Translations under genes and position numbers: made by a program
Shown: in pieces, positions 17,595-26,900 of the stretch
How the letters are laid out: every line of letters starts with the position of its first letter
Position numbering within the stretch: the first letter of the stretch is position 1
Assembly: GCA_016930015.1 (NCBI GenBank)
Contig: JAFGHR010000001.1
Coordinates: 1 to 59,175, forward strand
DNA length: 59,175 nucleotides
Direction: 5' to 3'
From: Anaerolineae bacterium
Lineage (GTDB): Bacteria > Chloroflexota > Anaerolineae > Aggregatilineales > Aggregatilineaceae
Notes under the pieces: generated by a model
Told to the model about the DNA's origin: nothing
Databases searched by the model: none
Seen by the model: the letters and a program-made list of their open reading frames with translations, nothing else

Positions 17595-18569
17595 TCACAT
17601 GCCGGTGATCTGCGCGTATTGTAATGCGACCCGGATACGTTTATCAGCCGGGTAGCTGGCGGGCTGGAATGATTTGCCGGTCAGCATTTCGTACACGCGC
17701 TGGTAACGCTGGCTGATGGTGATGATCATGTCGTCGGTGAGCGGCGGCAGATCGTCGTCCATATCGTAACGCTGCGACTGGTACCACAAGCGTACAAATT
17801 CCTTGTCGAAATTTTCCGGCTCGCGGTCTTCTTCAAAAAATTCTTCATACGTGTCGGAGCGCCACAGGCGGCTGCTGTCCGGCGTGTGCAGTTCGTCGAT
17901 CAGCACCAGGTCGCCGTTCAGGTCCAGGCCGAATTCATACTTGCTGTCCACCAGGATCAGGTCTGCCAGAATACATAACTGCTGGCCGCGCATAAACAGG
18001 CGCAGCGCGGTTTCCTGAACGCGTTCCCACAGCGCGGGCTGGATGCCCAGCGCGATCACTTCTTCATCGGTCAGCGGGTGATCGTGTTCGCGGCCAAATG
18101 CTTTCGACGATGCGGTCACAATCGGATGGGGGAGTTCCTGGTTTTTACGCAGCCCGTCCGGGAACGGCCTGCCGTAGATCATGCGCTCGTCCCGTTCGTA
18201 CTGCTTCCACAGGCTGGTATCCGTGATCCCGCTGATAAAGCCGCGCACAATAACCGCGATCGGCAGCGGGCGGGCGGTTAGCGCAATAGTCACGTTGGGA
18301 TCGGGCACATCGATCATGTGGTTGGGCACAATGTCGGCGGTATGCTCAAACCACCAGATCGTAAGCTGGTTGAGCACCTGCCCTTTAAACGGAACCTGAC
18401 CAACATGCTGGTTGAATACGTTGAACCGGTCGGTCGCGATCAGCACGCGCCGCCCGTCAGATAGGGCGTAGTTGTCGCGCACCTGGCCGCGCTCCGCCGT
18501 GAGTCCGGGGAGTTCAATGGATTCCAGCGCCATAGGTATGGCTGGATGAATCTGTGCTGGCGTTAACAT
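17595..18569 (-). CDS. purC: SAICAR synthetase
   Basis: PurC condenses CAIR with aspartate using ATP in purine synthesis. Family features are the N-terminal RGQVRDNYAL strand, the IVRGFISGI segment and the QLCILADLILVDSKYEFGLDLNG core. The DELHTPDSSRLW segment is also present. At 324 residues it is the longer of the two common PurC sizes. GTGAGGAAA lies just before the ATG. A MazG-like gene lies 37 bases upstream on the same strand and is probably co-transcribed. Confidence 0.96.
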   Translation of the reverse strand: MLTPAQIHPAIPMALESIELPGLTAERGQVRDNYALSDGRRVLIATDRFNVFNQHVGQVPFKGQVLNQLTIWWFEHTADIVPNHMIDVPDPNVTIALTARPLPIAVIVRGFISGITDTSLWKQYERDERMIYGRPFPDGLRKNQELPHPIVTASSKAFGREHDHPLTDEEVIALGIQPALWERVQETALRLFMRGQQLCILADLILVDSKYEFGLDLNGDLVLIDELHTPDSSRLWRSDTYEEFFEEDREPENFDKEFVRLWYQSQRYDMDDDLPPLTDDMIITISQRYQRVYEMLTGKSFQPASYPADKRIRVALQYAQITGM

Positions 18570-18606
18570 AGGGTTTCCTCACTCTACCGCCGTAGGCGAA
18601 TCGTGC

Positions 18607-18978
18607 TCATGGTTGAGGTGTCGGACCGTCGCCGTTTACCTGTCCAACCGGGTATCTGCTGCTGTTCGCGTTTAGCTTGTGCAGCACAAGTGTGCTCACG
18701 TCCAGGTTGAGTTGATTGGCCAACGTCAGGCAGTAGATCAACACATCGGCCAGTTCTTCAGCCACCTGGTCGCGCCGTGCTCCCGTTGTGGCGATCACGG
18801 CAGCCCGGTCGTTGTTTACCCACTGGAACAACTCCATTAGTTCGGCAGCTTCGATAGCGATCGACATCGCGAGGTTTTTAGGGGAATGAAACTGTCCCCA
18901 ATCGCGCGCCGTGTTGAACGCGTCTACAGCGTTTTTCAGATCGCTGACACGCGTGTGCTGGTCACCTGTTGATGTCAC
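18607..18978 (-). CDS. MazG-like nucleotide pyrophosphohydrolase (RS21-C6/dCTPase type)
   Basis: The 123-residue protein fits the single-domain all-alpha NTP pyrophosphatases that hydrolyse dCTP or modified nucleotides to the monophosphate. The metal-binding helices are clear: ExxE at Glu43/Glu46 (EAAELMELFQW) and ExxD at Glu75/Asp78 (EELADVLIY). The start is a GTG at 18978 with AAGGAAG 8 bases upstream. It precedes purC in a likely two-gene operon, which fits a nucleotide-pool housekeeping role. Substrate preference is inferred from the family. Confidence 0.88.
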   Translation of the reverse strand: MTSTGDQHTRVSDLKNAVDAFNTARDWGQFHSPKNLAMSIAIEAAELMELFQWVNNDRAAVIATTGARRDQVAEELADVLIYCLTLANQLNLDVSTLVLHKLNANSSRYPVGQVNGDGPTPQP

Positions 18979-19131
18979 AATGATGGCTTCCTTAACCCAT
19001 CAGAATATGGTTATCAATGATAATGCTGAACGCGTTTTGGGGGAAATCAGTCCGAATGCAATAGAATATCACCCAAACACGGGCGTGACCGATCGCGCCT
19101 GTCGATTCTGTAAGGCATTTTTTATAATCAG

Positions 19132-19160
19132 TTGCCAGTCGTGCCGCTCGACTTTATACT
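19132..19160 (+). promoter_or_regulatory. Candidate sigma-70 promoter for FHA gene
   Basis: TTGCCA (19132-19137), a 17-base spacer and TATACT (19155-19160) form a good promoter. Predicted transcription starts near 19167, upstream of the FHA gene start at 19215. It lies between the divergent MazG-like and FHA genes. Confidence 0.6.
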
Positions 19161-19214
19161 GACAATACAAATCGGATGACAGGATATTTATCAGGCACAT
19201 CAGAGGAAAACATC

Positions 19215-19913
19215 GTGAGCGGAGAAGCAATGATTCTGGTGGTCGCTGTGCTGTTGGGTGGAGCAGCCCTGATCGGTGGCGGCGTGCTGCTGTTTCTGTA
19301 TTTTCGCTACAATCGCGGTGAGGAATGGTACGAGGACCAGCCGGTTGTCTACGGCAACCTGGTCCAGTGTCCTAACTGCCATTATATGAATCCGATTGAT
19401 ACCGCGGCCTGCTTAAACTGCCGCTACCCGCTCAGCCCGTCCAGGAATCAGGCACAAATGCCGCCCGCCGAACGCCAGACGATGGTGCCCCAGGACTTCC
19501 CACAAACACCCGCGCCCCCGGTTATGTCACAAGCCGCCCCGGCACCCCTGCGGCAGCCGCTCGGCCCGACGGCAGCCGGTGCTGCCGCGCGTGAGCCGGT
19601 CGAACGTCCCGCCGATATGCCGAATGCGTGGATGGAAGGTGTGGGCGGCGCGATGATGGGCCATCGCGCGATTCTGACCCAACCCGATACACTGGTCGGG
19701 CGCTCTACGGCGTGTGATGTGCAGGTATACGATCCCAAGGTATCGCGGCGGCACTTCCTGATCCGGTTCGGCAACGGCGCGTTTTTCCTCCAGGATCAAA
19801 ACAGCTCACGCGGGACACGGATCAACGGTGAGCAGGTTATGGCGCAGCGTCTTAAAGACGGCGATCACATTGAAATTGGCGATTCGGAACTCGTGTTTCA
19901 CGTGTCAGGCTAA
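19215..19913 (+). CDS. Membrane-anchored zinc-ribbon FHA protein
   Basis: The 232-residue protein has an N-terminal membrane span (residues about 5-28). A zinc ribbon follows (CPNC then CLNC, 17 residues apart), then a Pro/Ala-rich linker and a C-terminal FHA domain (LVGRSTACDVQV, SRRHFLIRF, SSRGTRING). FHA domains read phosphothreonine. The GTG at 19215 is chosen because GAGGAAAA lies 7 bases upstream; an in-frame ATG at 19176 has no ribosome site and sits almost on the predicted transcript start. It converges on the PP2C gene and is likely a reader for the kinase encoded 8 kb downstream. Confidence 0.85.
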   Translation: MSGEAMILVVAVLLGGAALIGGGVLLFLYFRYNRGEEWYEDQPVVYGNLVQCPNCHYMNPIDTAACLNCRYPLSPSRNQAQMPPAERQTMVPQDFPQTPAPPVMSQAAPAPLRQPLGPTAAGAAAREPVERPADMPNAWMEGVGGAMMGHRAILTQPDTLVGRSTACDVQVYDPKVSRRHFLIRFGNGAFFLQDQNSSRGTRINGEQVMAQRLKDGDHIEIGDSELVFHVSG

Positions 19914-19962
19914 ACCTGGGGTGCACCGGGTACCCGCGTAGGGCAATATGGGCGCTGCTGGC

Positions 19963-21966
19963 TTACGGTGCGGGCGGTCCGTCATAGCTGAGCAGCGGCT
20001 GCGCGACCCAGCCCACACGCCCATCCTCGTACTGAAGCCGCCACCACCAATGGCTGTCAGCCGCCACCGGTCCCTGAAGCACGGATGCCGTTTCGTCAGC
20101 CGCCACCGGGCCGATCTCGTCACCATCCAGGCTGGGGGTCTGACGCAGCAGGAATTCAGCCTTGGCACGCACCACAACGCCCGCTTCCCATTCTTCGGCG
20201 ACATAGTCAACCGTGATGGTCGGCGTGAGCGTCGGCGCAGCGTCCGGGGACACGATTCCGGCGGGAGTTTGCGGTGTTTCCGGCGAACTTGTCCCGGCGG
20301 GGGTATCGCTGGGGGCCAGCGTCGGGGGTGGCGTCGGTGAGAGAATCGACGGCGCGAGATCGGTCGGCTGCTGGTCCAGGGGGAGCGGTTCGCCGGACGG
20401 CGTGATGGCTAACGCACGCTGGTGCAGACTCGGCCCGTTCACCCACCGCGCTTCGACGCCCAGGTTATCGACCACCCAATACCAGGGACCGTTCCACGCG
20501 TCGTTATCGACTTCCTGAATCAAATAGGCTGACCCGGCTTCGAGGGGCGTAGCCGGATCGGCGTGGGTATCGGGTTCCTCAAACGTGGGGATCGGTTCGC
20601 CGGGCAGCACGCGGAACCAGTCATCGTCATCCATGATCGGGCCGCTGGGCGCTGGCGGAGTCAGCGTCAGCACCGCCGAAGTTGCCGCCTTTTCGGCTTC
20701 GTCATCCTGAAGGGCGTCGGTCGTCTGCCGCGCAGCCGCTTGAGCCGTCGCCGTGGACTGGATCACGTAAGTTCCTGTCTGCTGCGCTGCCGGGAGCGCG
20801 GTCGAGTCGGGCGGCTGCTCGCTCGTCCCGCTGTCGTCATCGTTCACCGCACCGGCCACGATCAACATGATCACCACGAACAGCACCAGCAGCACCGCCA
20901 TCCCGATCCCGGTGACAACCATGTTACTACGCAGCAGGTCCCACAGGTCGGTCAGGGGGGATTCAACGGTCCCGGTTGTACGGCGGCGCTCGCGTTCTTT
21001 CTGGCGCGCCCGTGCCGTACCGAGCGGGGATTGGCGCATCCATGTACGCTCGCTGTCTGCCGCCTGGCGGTCCTCAGCCGCCGCCTGCCTGCTCCTTGGC
21101 GGCGATACAGGACTCGGAACCGCCAGGTCTTGACCGTCCGCTTCCTGGCGGCTTCCCCATTCCAGTTCCATCGCCGGTGGTGTCATCTCGCGGGTGACGT
21201 CGCCCTCTTCGCCGATCAGGTGCAGCACAATCAGGGACACGTTATCTGCCCCGCCGCGCTCGTTGGCGATACCGATCAGCGTCTGGACGGCAGTTTCCGG
21301 CGGGGATGATGTGACCGTGCGCTCGATTTCTTCGGGGTCCACGTAACGCGTCAAGCCGTCACTGCACAACACGACGTAATCCCCGTCACGTACCGGCCCG
21401 GTGATGATATCCACTTTGACCGACGGCATATTACCCAGGGCACGCACCAGTTTTCGCCCGTTCGGATCACCGTCGGCGAGCGGCTGCCCGGCTTCGCGCT
21501 GCATCTGTTCTACGGTGTGATCATGTGTCAACTGGCGCACATGACCCTCACGCAGCAGGTAGGCCGGGCTGTCGCCCACACTGCCTATTATCAGGCTGCG
21601 CTCACGGATCACAACGGCAACAACGGTTGTTGCCATCGCGCCGGGCGTATCATCGCCGTGACCCTCGGCATAGATCAGGCTGTTGGCTTCGGCAATCGCA
21701 CGCGCCAGCCGTTCGCCGGGATCACCGTCCTCCTGGTTGTAATAACTGCTGATGATGGTGCTCACTGCATACTGGCTGGCCAGATCACCACTTGTCAAAC
21801 CGCCGACGCCATCGGCCAGGACAAAAATGCGTCCCAGTTGGGCCAACACATCCGGGTCAGCCGGTACCATGTGGCCGATGGCATCCTGGTTTTGTTCGCG
21901 CTTGCGCCCAACGTTGGTATCCATTGCCACGCTGACATTGAGCGAACTCGACGGCGACTGGCTCAT
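19963..21966 (-). CDS. PP2C-type Ser/Thr phosphatase with membrane span and two SH3-like domains
   Basis: The 667-residue protein has an N-terminal PP2C domain (about 1-255) with all metal-site motifs: NQD at Asp28, DGVGG at Asp52, GDSPAYL at Asp132, SDG at Asp203 and GGADN at Asp241. A charged linker, one membrane span (about 349-374) and a Thr/Pro-rich exterior region follow. The exterior part contains two SH3-like segments (about 430-510 and 590-665, the latter ending WWWRLQYEDGRVGWV). It should remove phosphate from Ser/Thr in the cytoplasm while sensing the envelope. The ATG at 21966 has GAGG 8 bases upstream. A second FHA gene lies 10 bases upstream, so they form an operon. Confidence 0.9.
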   Translation of the reverse strand: MSQSPSSSLNVSVAMDTNVGRKREQNQDAIGHMVPADPDVLAQLGRIFVLADGVGGLTSGDLASQYAVSTIISSYYNQEDGDPGERLARAIAEANSLIYAEGHGDDTPGAMATTVVAVVIRERSLIIGSVGDSPAYLLREGHVRQLTHDHTVEQMQREAGQPLADGDPNGRKLVRALGNMPSVKVDIITGPVRDGDYVVLCSDGLTRYVDPEEIERTVTSSPPETAVQTLIGIANERGGADNVSLIVLHLIGEEGDVTREMTPPAMELEWGSRQEADGQDLAVPSPVSPPRSRQAAAEDRQAADSERTWMRQSPLGTARARQKERERRRTTGTVESPLTDLWDLLRSNMVVTGIGMAVLLVLFVVIMLIVAGAVNDDDSGTSEQPPDSTALPAAQQTGTYVIQSTATAQAAARQTTDALQDDEAEKAATSAVLTLTPPAPSGPIMDDDDWFRVLPGEPIPTFEEPDTHADPATPLEAGSAYLIQEVDNDAWNGPWYWVVDNLGVEARWVNGPSLHQRALAITPSGEPLPLDQQPTDLAPSILSPTPPPTLAPSDTPAGTSSPETPQTPAGIVSPDAAPTLTPTITVDYVAEEWEAGVVVRAKAEFLLRQTPSLDGDEIGPVAADETASVLQGPVAADSHWWWRLQYEDGRVGWVAQPLLSYDGPPAP

Positions 21967-21976
21967 CAAACCATCC

Positions 21977-22744
21977 TCAGTCCGTTAGTACTTTAAACAC
22001 AAATAACGTGTTGCCCAGGCGTATCTCATCATTTTCAACCAGCGGTGTCGCGCCGCGTACTTCTTCACCGTTGATAAACACGGGGTTGGTCGGTCCAAAC
22101 GGCCACAGGTGAAACAGCGGCGGGCTGTCGGGATCGTCCTGGGGCGGTTCGACCGTCAGGCGCACGTGCTGGCGTGACAGGTGTGAATCGTCCCACCGGA
22201 TATCACCTTCGCGCCCGATACTCTGGTTAGCCCGTACCGGCAGGATCGTGCCCCGGCGTTTGAGCGGGTATTTGACCACCAGCCAGCCCAACGGTGGCAG
22301 CGGCTGTGAGTCATCCCCCGCGCGGATTTGTTCGTCTGGAATGGACAGCGGTGCAATCGCCGTCAGTCCGGCATCCGGTCCGGCGTCCGGCTCGACCGTT
22401 TCGATGATAAAATCATCGTCCAGACCCACATTTAACGAATCGTCCGGCGGAATCGTCACAACCGCATTCACCGGCCTGGGCGGCGTGCCCTGCGCCGCTT
22501 CCTGGAGGTCGTCCAGGTTCGAGTTAGCCATTTCATCGCCCCCGTCGAGGCCCCCATTGAAGGCGTCGTCAGCGGCGCTATCAGCCGCCTCGGCAGGAGC
22601 CGCGACCATCACGGGATCATCCACGCTGCCGGGCGGAGGGCCATACGCGTGACGCTGTTGTTCTGCCAGCTTGCAGTAGGGGCACGTCGTGTGCGGTGGA
22701 TCATACGGCCCGTGCAGTTCACAAAATCCGCCACCATCGCTCAT
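21977..22744 (-). CDS. Soluble FHA-domain protein with N-terminal zinc-binding motif
   Basis: The 255-residue protein starts with a probable zinc site (CELHG then CPYC, residues 7-22). An acidic disordered middle follows, then a C-terminal FHA domain (SIGREGDIRWDD, LSRQHVRLTV, INGEEVRG). There is no membrane span. It is the first gene of a two-gene operon with the PP2C phosphatase, 10 bases apart, so a role as phosphothreonine adaptor in the same circuit is likely. Its ATG at 22744 has only a distant GAGG upstream. Confidence 0.85.
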   Translation of the reverse strand: MSDGGGFCELHGPYDPPHTTCPYCKLAEQQRHAYGPPPGSVDDPVMVAAPAEAADSAADDAFNGGLDGGDEMANSNLDDLQEAAQGTPPRPVNAVVTIPPDDSLNVGLDDDFIIETVEPDAGPDAGLTAIAPLSIPDEQIRAGDDSQPLPPLGWLVVKYPLKRRGTILPVRANQSIGREGDIRWDDSHLSRQHVRLTVEPPQDDPDSPPLFHLWPFGPTNPVFINGEEVRGATPLVENDEIRLGNTLFVFKVLTD

Positions 22745-22983
22745 AGGATTTCGGTAAACCTCGCTGCTTCTGTTAATCGTTCAAATTTTATCACGGTCGC
22801 CCCAAAAGCGAGAAACGCTGCCGCACACAACACTATAGCACACCTCTGCGCCAGATGTCAGTCAGATATCACACTCCGGTCAGCCAGGCCCGGCCAACTG
22901 CGGTATAGTAAAAAGTGATGCAATGAACGGTATAATAACATCGTTGGAATCACGGCAAACCATCATTACGGGGAGCGACGATC

Positions 22984-23712
22984 ATGATGCCATCCAGAAA
23001 AACGGCGCCGGATGACCAGTGGGGCACCGCGCGTGATGACCCGTTTGGTATCCCGCTGGATGCCGCATTGAACGATCAACCGGGTGTTTTTAACAACAAT
23101 TTGATCGATCCGCTAGATGTTCCTATCGATGAGCACCGGGTCAAGCTGGAAATCGTCATCGGTTTTTCGACACATGACCTGCTGGAAAACAAGCGAGGCC
23201 GGTTGACCGCCGCCCAGATCGCACGCCTGGAGTATGATCTCCGCTGGCAGTATTGGCCGGTGATTGGCGCGTTGAGTGTGATAACGTTTCTGGTCGGGGT
23301 CAGCGGTACCCTGATGGCGTCAGCAAACGGGATGGGATTCATGACTCCTGTGATCGTGTTGATGGGCCTGGCGTTGTACGCGGCTTATCAACTGCGGAAA
23401 AAGCGTGAACAGCTCCCGGCCTACCGGCTGCTGGCGGCCCCGCTGCGCCTGGGACGTATGTCACTCACCATGCGCCGGTTGAATATCTCTGATGAATCGA
23501 GCCTGGCGCGTGCCAATTTTAAGCTGGACGACGGCACCCGCCTGTTTGCGCCGCGCCAGATATACGGCGTGTTACATGCCAACCAGGACTACCGCGCGTT
23601 TTATATCCCGCTGCGCACCTGGGGCGCCGCACGTATTCTCAGTTTGGAACCGATCCCCGGCGCAAAAACGAAACAAAAAGCCAAAACCGGCCTGAAACGT
23701 AAGCGCTGGTAG
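22984..23712 (+). CDS. Two-span membrane protein of unknown function
   Basis: I do not recognise this 242-residue protein. A hydrophilic N-terminus of about 90 residues is followed by two membrane spans (about 95-137, WPVIGALSVITFLVGVSG and PVIVLMGLALYAAYQL). A basic cytoplasmic C-terminal domain of about 100 residues ends in a Lys/Arg-rich tail (TKQKAKTGLKRKRW). GGGGAG lies 8 bases before the first ATG. It sits between the PP2C/FHA operon and the tubulin-like gene, on the strand of the latter, and could anchor the large proteins at the membrane; that is inference. Confidence 0.7.
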   Translation: MMPSRKTAPDDQWGTARDDPFGIPLDAALNDQPGVFNNNLIDPLDVPIDEHRVKLEIVIGFSTHDLLENKRGRLTAAQIARLEYDLRWQYWPVIGALSVITFLVGVSGTLMASANGMGFMTPVIVLMGLALYAAYQLRKKREQLPAYRLLAAPLRLGRMSLTMRRLNISDESSLARANFKLDDGTRLFAPRQIYGVLHANQDYRAFYIPLRTWGAARILSLEPIPGAKTKQKAKTGLKRKRW

Positions 23713-23798
23713 GGCTTCTTGACATTTTTCACATATTTTCCAGATTTGCGATAACCTTTCACCTATCGAGGCATGTTATCATTAAACTAGTGTATAGG

Positions 23799-23846
23799 GC
23801 ATAAGCCCAGGCATAAGTCCTGGTATAGGTCCCGGCATAAGCCCCA
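23799..23846. repeat. Four 12-bp tandem repeats upstream of the tubulin-like gene
   Basis: Four consecutive units GCATAAGCCCAG, GCATAAGTCCTG, GTATAGGTCCCG and GCATAAGCCCCA lie 80-128 bases before the ATG at 23927. The exact 12-base period, a little over one helical turn, suits cooperative protein binding, but slippage during replication could also produce it. Confidence 0.7.
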
Positions 23847-23926
23847 TACACGCGGGGGATTCTGGCAGGCTGTAATTTCCTCCGGACCGGTCAAACACGC
23901 ATCTGTCAACGGAGTGCGCGCGCCGT

Positions 23927-26900
23927 ATGTCAACTAACAGCCCTTCAGCTTATTCACTTGTCTCACTGGGAGAGTTCGGAGAACGTGCTCGCTCTCTGCA
24001 TGGTGATCTGCGCGAAGTTGCTCTTGTGATCGGTCTGGGCCAGGTCGGTTTGTTAGCCGTAGCACAACTGCACACTATGCTGCACGTGATGCTCACGCGG
24101 CGTGAAATTCAAAGCAAAGTGCGGCTGCTGGCGATCGCCCGCCGCCGTTCCATCCGCCAGGAAATCATACTCCCGCGCGAAGAACGCTTAATGCCCAGCA
24201 TGGATTCGATTGGCTGGGGCGATGTGCCGGGCCGGTACGCGCAGCTTGGCGTCGCTCAATGGTGGCCGCATTCCCCGCGCCTGCGGGACATTCTCGAAGA
24301 CCCAAGCCACGTACGCGCCTATAACCGCCTGTTGTTGTTCGATAACGCCGCGTTGATTAGCGAAGCCCTGTTTAAGCTGTCGGTATGGCACCGTGAAGTC
24401 GGCGTTGCCCAAAACCTCAAGCTCACGCGGCGCATTTACGTGCTGGCCTCACTGTCGGAAGCTGAAAGCAGCAGCATGATCTTTGATATTGTGTCCCGGC
24501 TGCGGTTGTTGGCTAACCAGGATAACAAACCAACCGAGATTATCGGCGTTTTTTCGCTGAGTCATACCGGCGAGGAGCAAGAACTGGCCCATGCTATGTC
24601 CATGGCCAATGTGTACGCGACCTTGCGCGAGATAGATAATTACACACTGCACCCGGATACCTTTGTGTCATCCCTGCCGGTGATCGGCCACTCGCTAACA
24701 CGCAGCAAAGCTACGCGTGCCCTCGACATGATCCTGCTGGCGGATGATGCCGCGTCCCCGCCCGGTCAACCGCCGGAAAACATATTAGCCGAGTGTGTCA
24801 CAACCTGGATCGGTGCCAGCCTGACACCCAAGGATTGGGCGGTTAACGTACCGGCACCTATCCCGCACGACGAAGGTGTTGACCGGTTCCAGGGCTACAG
24901 CACGATCGGTATCAGTAAACTGGCGCTGCCGATCCGGGCGGCGATGGACCTGGCTGCCGTTGGCCTGGCCCAGTCCACCCTCAGCGCGATCAAAAGCACG
25001 CACGCCAACACCGCGACGACCGGGTGGTCGTCCCAGATCGTGCAGCAGGCCCGCCGCGCGCTGCTTGATGTCAACCTGTTACAGGCGTCCGATGTGGCGA
25101 ACCGTATGCGCGAGTGGAGTTACGATCTGAGCGCCGCCGGGCTAAACCGCCACCTGGAAACACGCGCCGCCAAAGGCGAGTCAGGCCGTATGGTGGACCT
25201 GACGCAAAACGAGTTAAACCGGCTGGAACGTGAAGCGCTCAACGAAAGCCAGGCCGGACCCGCCACGGTCAGCGCCCAGCCTGATTCGCTCCGTACCCGG
25301 ATCGACACGGCGCTCGCGGTCACGCTTCAGTCGGTTCACGATACATTAACCGAAAGCCCGGTTGACCTGGCGTATGGCAAAGGGTTTGGGCTGATCTGGA
25401 CGGTCAGCGCCTTTGAGGAATTGGCCCGGCGAGTCAAAGACATTCTGCCGGAGCTAAACAACCTGCTGACCGAAGCCAAAGCCGCCGTACAACTCAGCCG
25501 TCATGCCCTGTTTGAATCGGCGCAGCAGGTCGATTCGCGTTCTGGCAGCCGTTTCAGCGGCAGCCGCAAAGCGATCACCGCCGAACTGGACGCCCGCGCC
25601 GAAGCCGCCTTGAATGCGTTCGCCGAGATGATCGTGGCCCAGGCTCAAATTGACGCGTGGCGCCAGTTGATCACGCTGGTCGAAAACCTGCGTGACGACG
25701 TGCGCGAAACGATCCCGCTGGTCGAAAAAGCCACCCACTCGTTGAATGAATTTGAGACAACCTGCCGCCACGCGATGGAACAGGCCGTTTACGAACCGTC
25801 AGGCTACCCGGTGGTCGCCCTGGTGACTGAGGAATGGTACACACAGGGTACCCAGCGTCTCAGCAGCCTGGGCCAGATGGCGCCCAGCGAACTGCTCCAG
25901 CAGGTTTACCGGTCCTGGTCCCCCGGCAGCCTGGTGCCCGAACGCCGGCTCAACCGGTTCTTGATGGATGTGCGCGACGCCGCCCGCCGGGCACTCATGA
26001 ACGTGTTTAGCTTCGCGGACCTGTATGAGTTTCTGGAACAAAACCAGGACAACAAGGTGTTTAAACAGGCCGTGTCCGGGTTGGCCGCTTCAGCGACACC
26101 GGCCCTGGTCCCGACCAACGGTGACACACAGGCCACCACCGTCCCTTATGAGATCGTGCGCGAGATGACCCGCCCGACCACAATCATTAACTCGACCCAG
26201 CCGGGTGTCTATCGCATTTATGTGCCATCCCCTGATCCCGACGAATTAACGGTGCTGCGCATCCTGCACGGCATGATGGCCGAGTCGATCCCCGCCCTGC
26301 GTGAGAGCTACCGCCGCGCTTATGATCGGGCCGGGGCAGAAGGTATGCCGCTGCACATTGACCGGCGCTGGGACTCAACCATGGCGGACCTGGTCCATAC
26401 AACGGCCCGGCGTGAGATATCGGTCATCTGGGAGAGTATGATCACGGCATTGCGAAAGAACCCGCGCATGATCGAACAGCCGCTCGACGCGTTGATCCGG
26501 TCGCTGGGGGTTGCGCTGGACGTGATCGATACGGCTATTATTCCCAACTTGCCGCCGGATATCCGGCTGGTGATATTTAAGCTGCGCCCGTTCCGGCTCA
26601 AGCTGCCACCGCCGACCTGCGCCGTGTTGTTCGTCCACTCCAACCGCAGCGCGCAGGAAGTCGGCGAAGACCTGTTCCGCGCCGTGACGCCGATCCCGAT
26701 GGAGGAACAATTTGTGTTCGTGGTCAACGTCAACGGGCGGCGGGACATGGACCAGGTGGTCGAACCGCTGCGGCGTGTCGATTTTACCGTGTTGGTGTTA
26801 AGCGAGGCCGATATCAAACACCTGATCAGCGCCCGCATGCCAACCCGTGCCCTGAGTGACCTGGTGCTCAGCCATGTTGACCTGAACACCGTATCGCCGT

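Noticed and set aside
23799..23846. A CRISPR array
   Set aside because: Units are 12 bases and contiguous, without spacers, and no cas genes are present.
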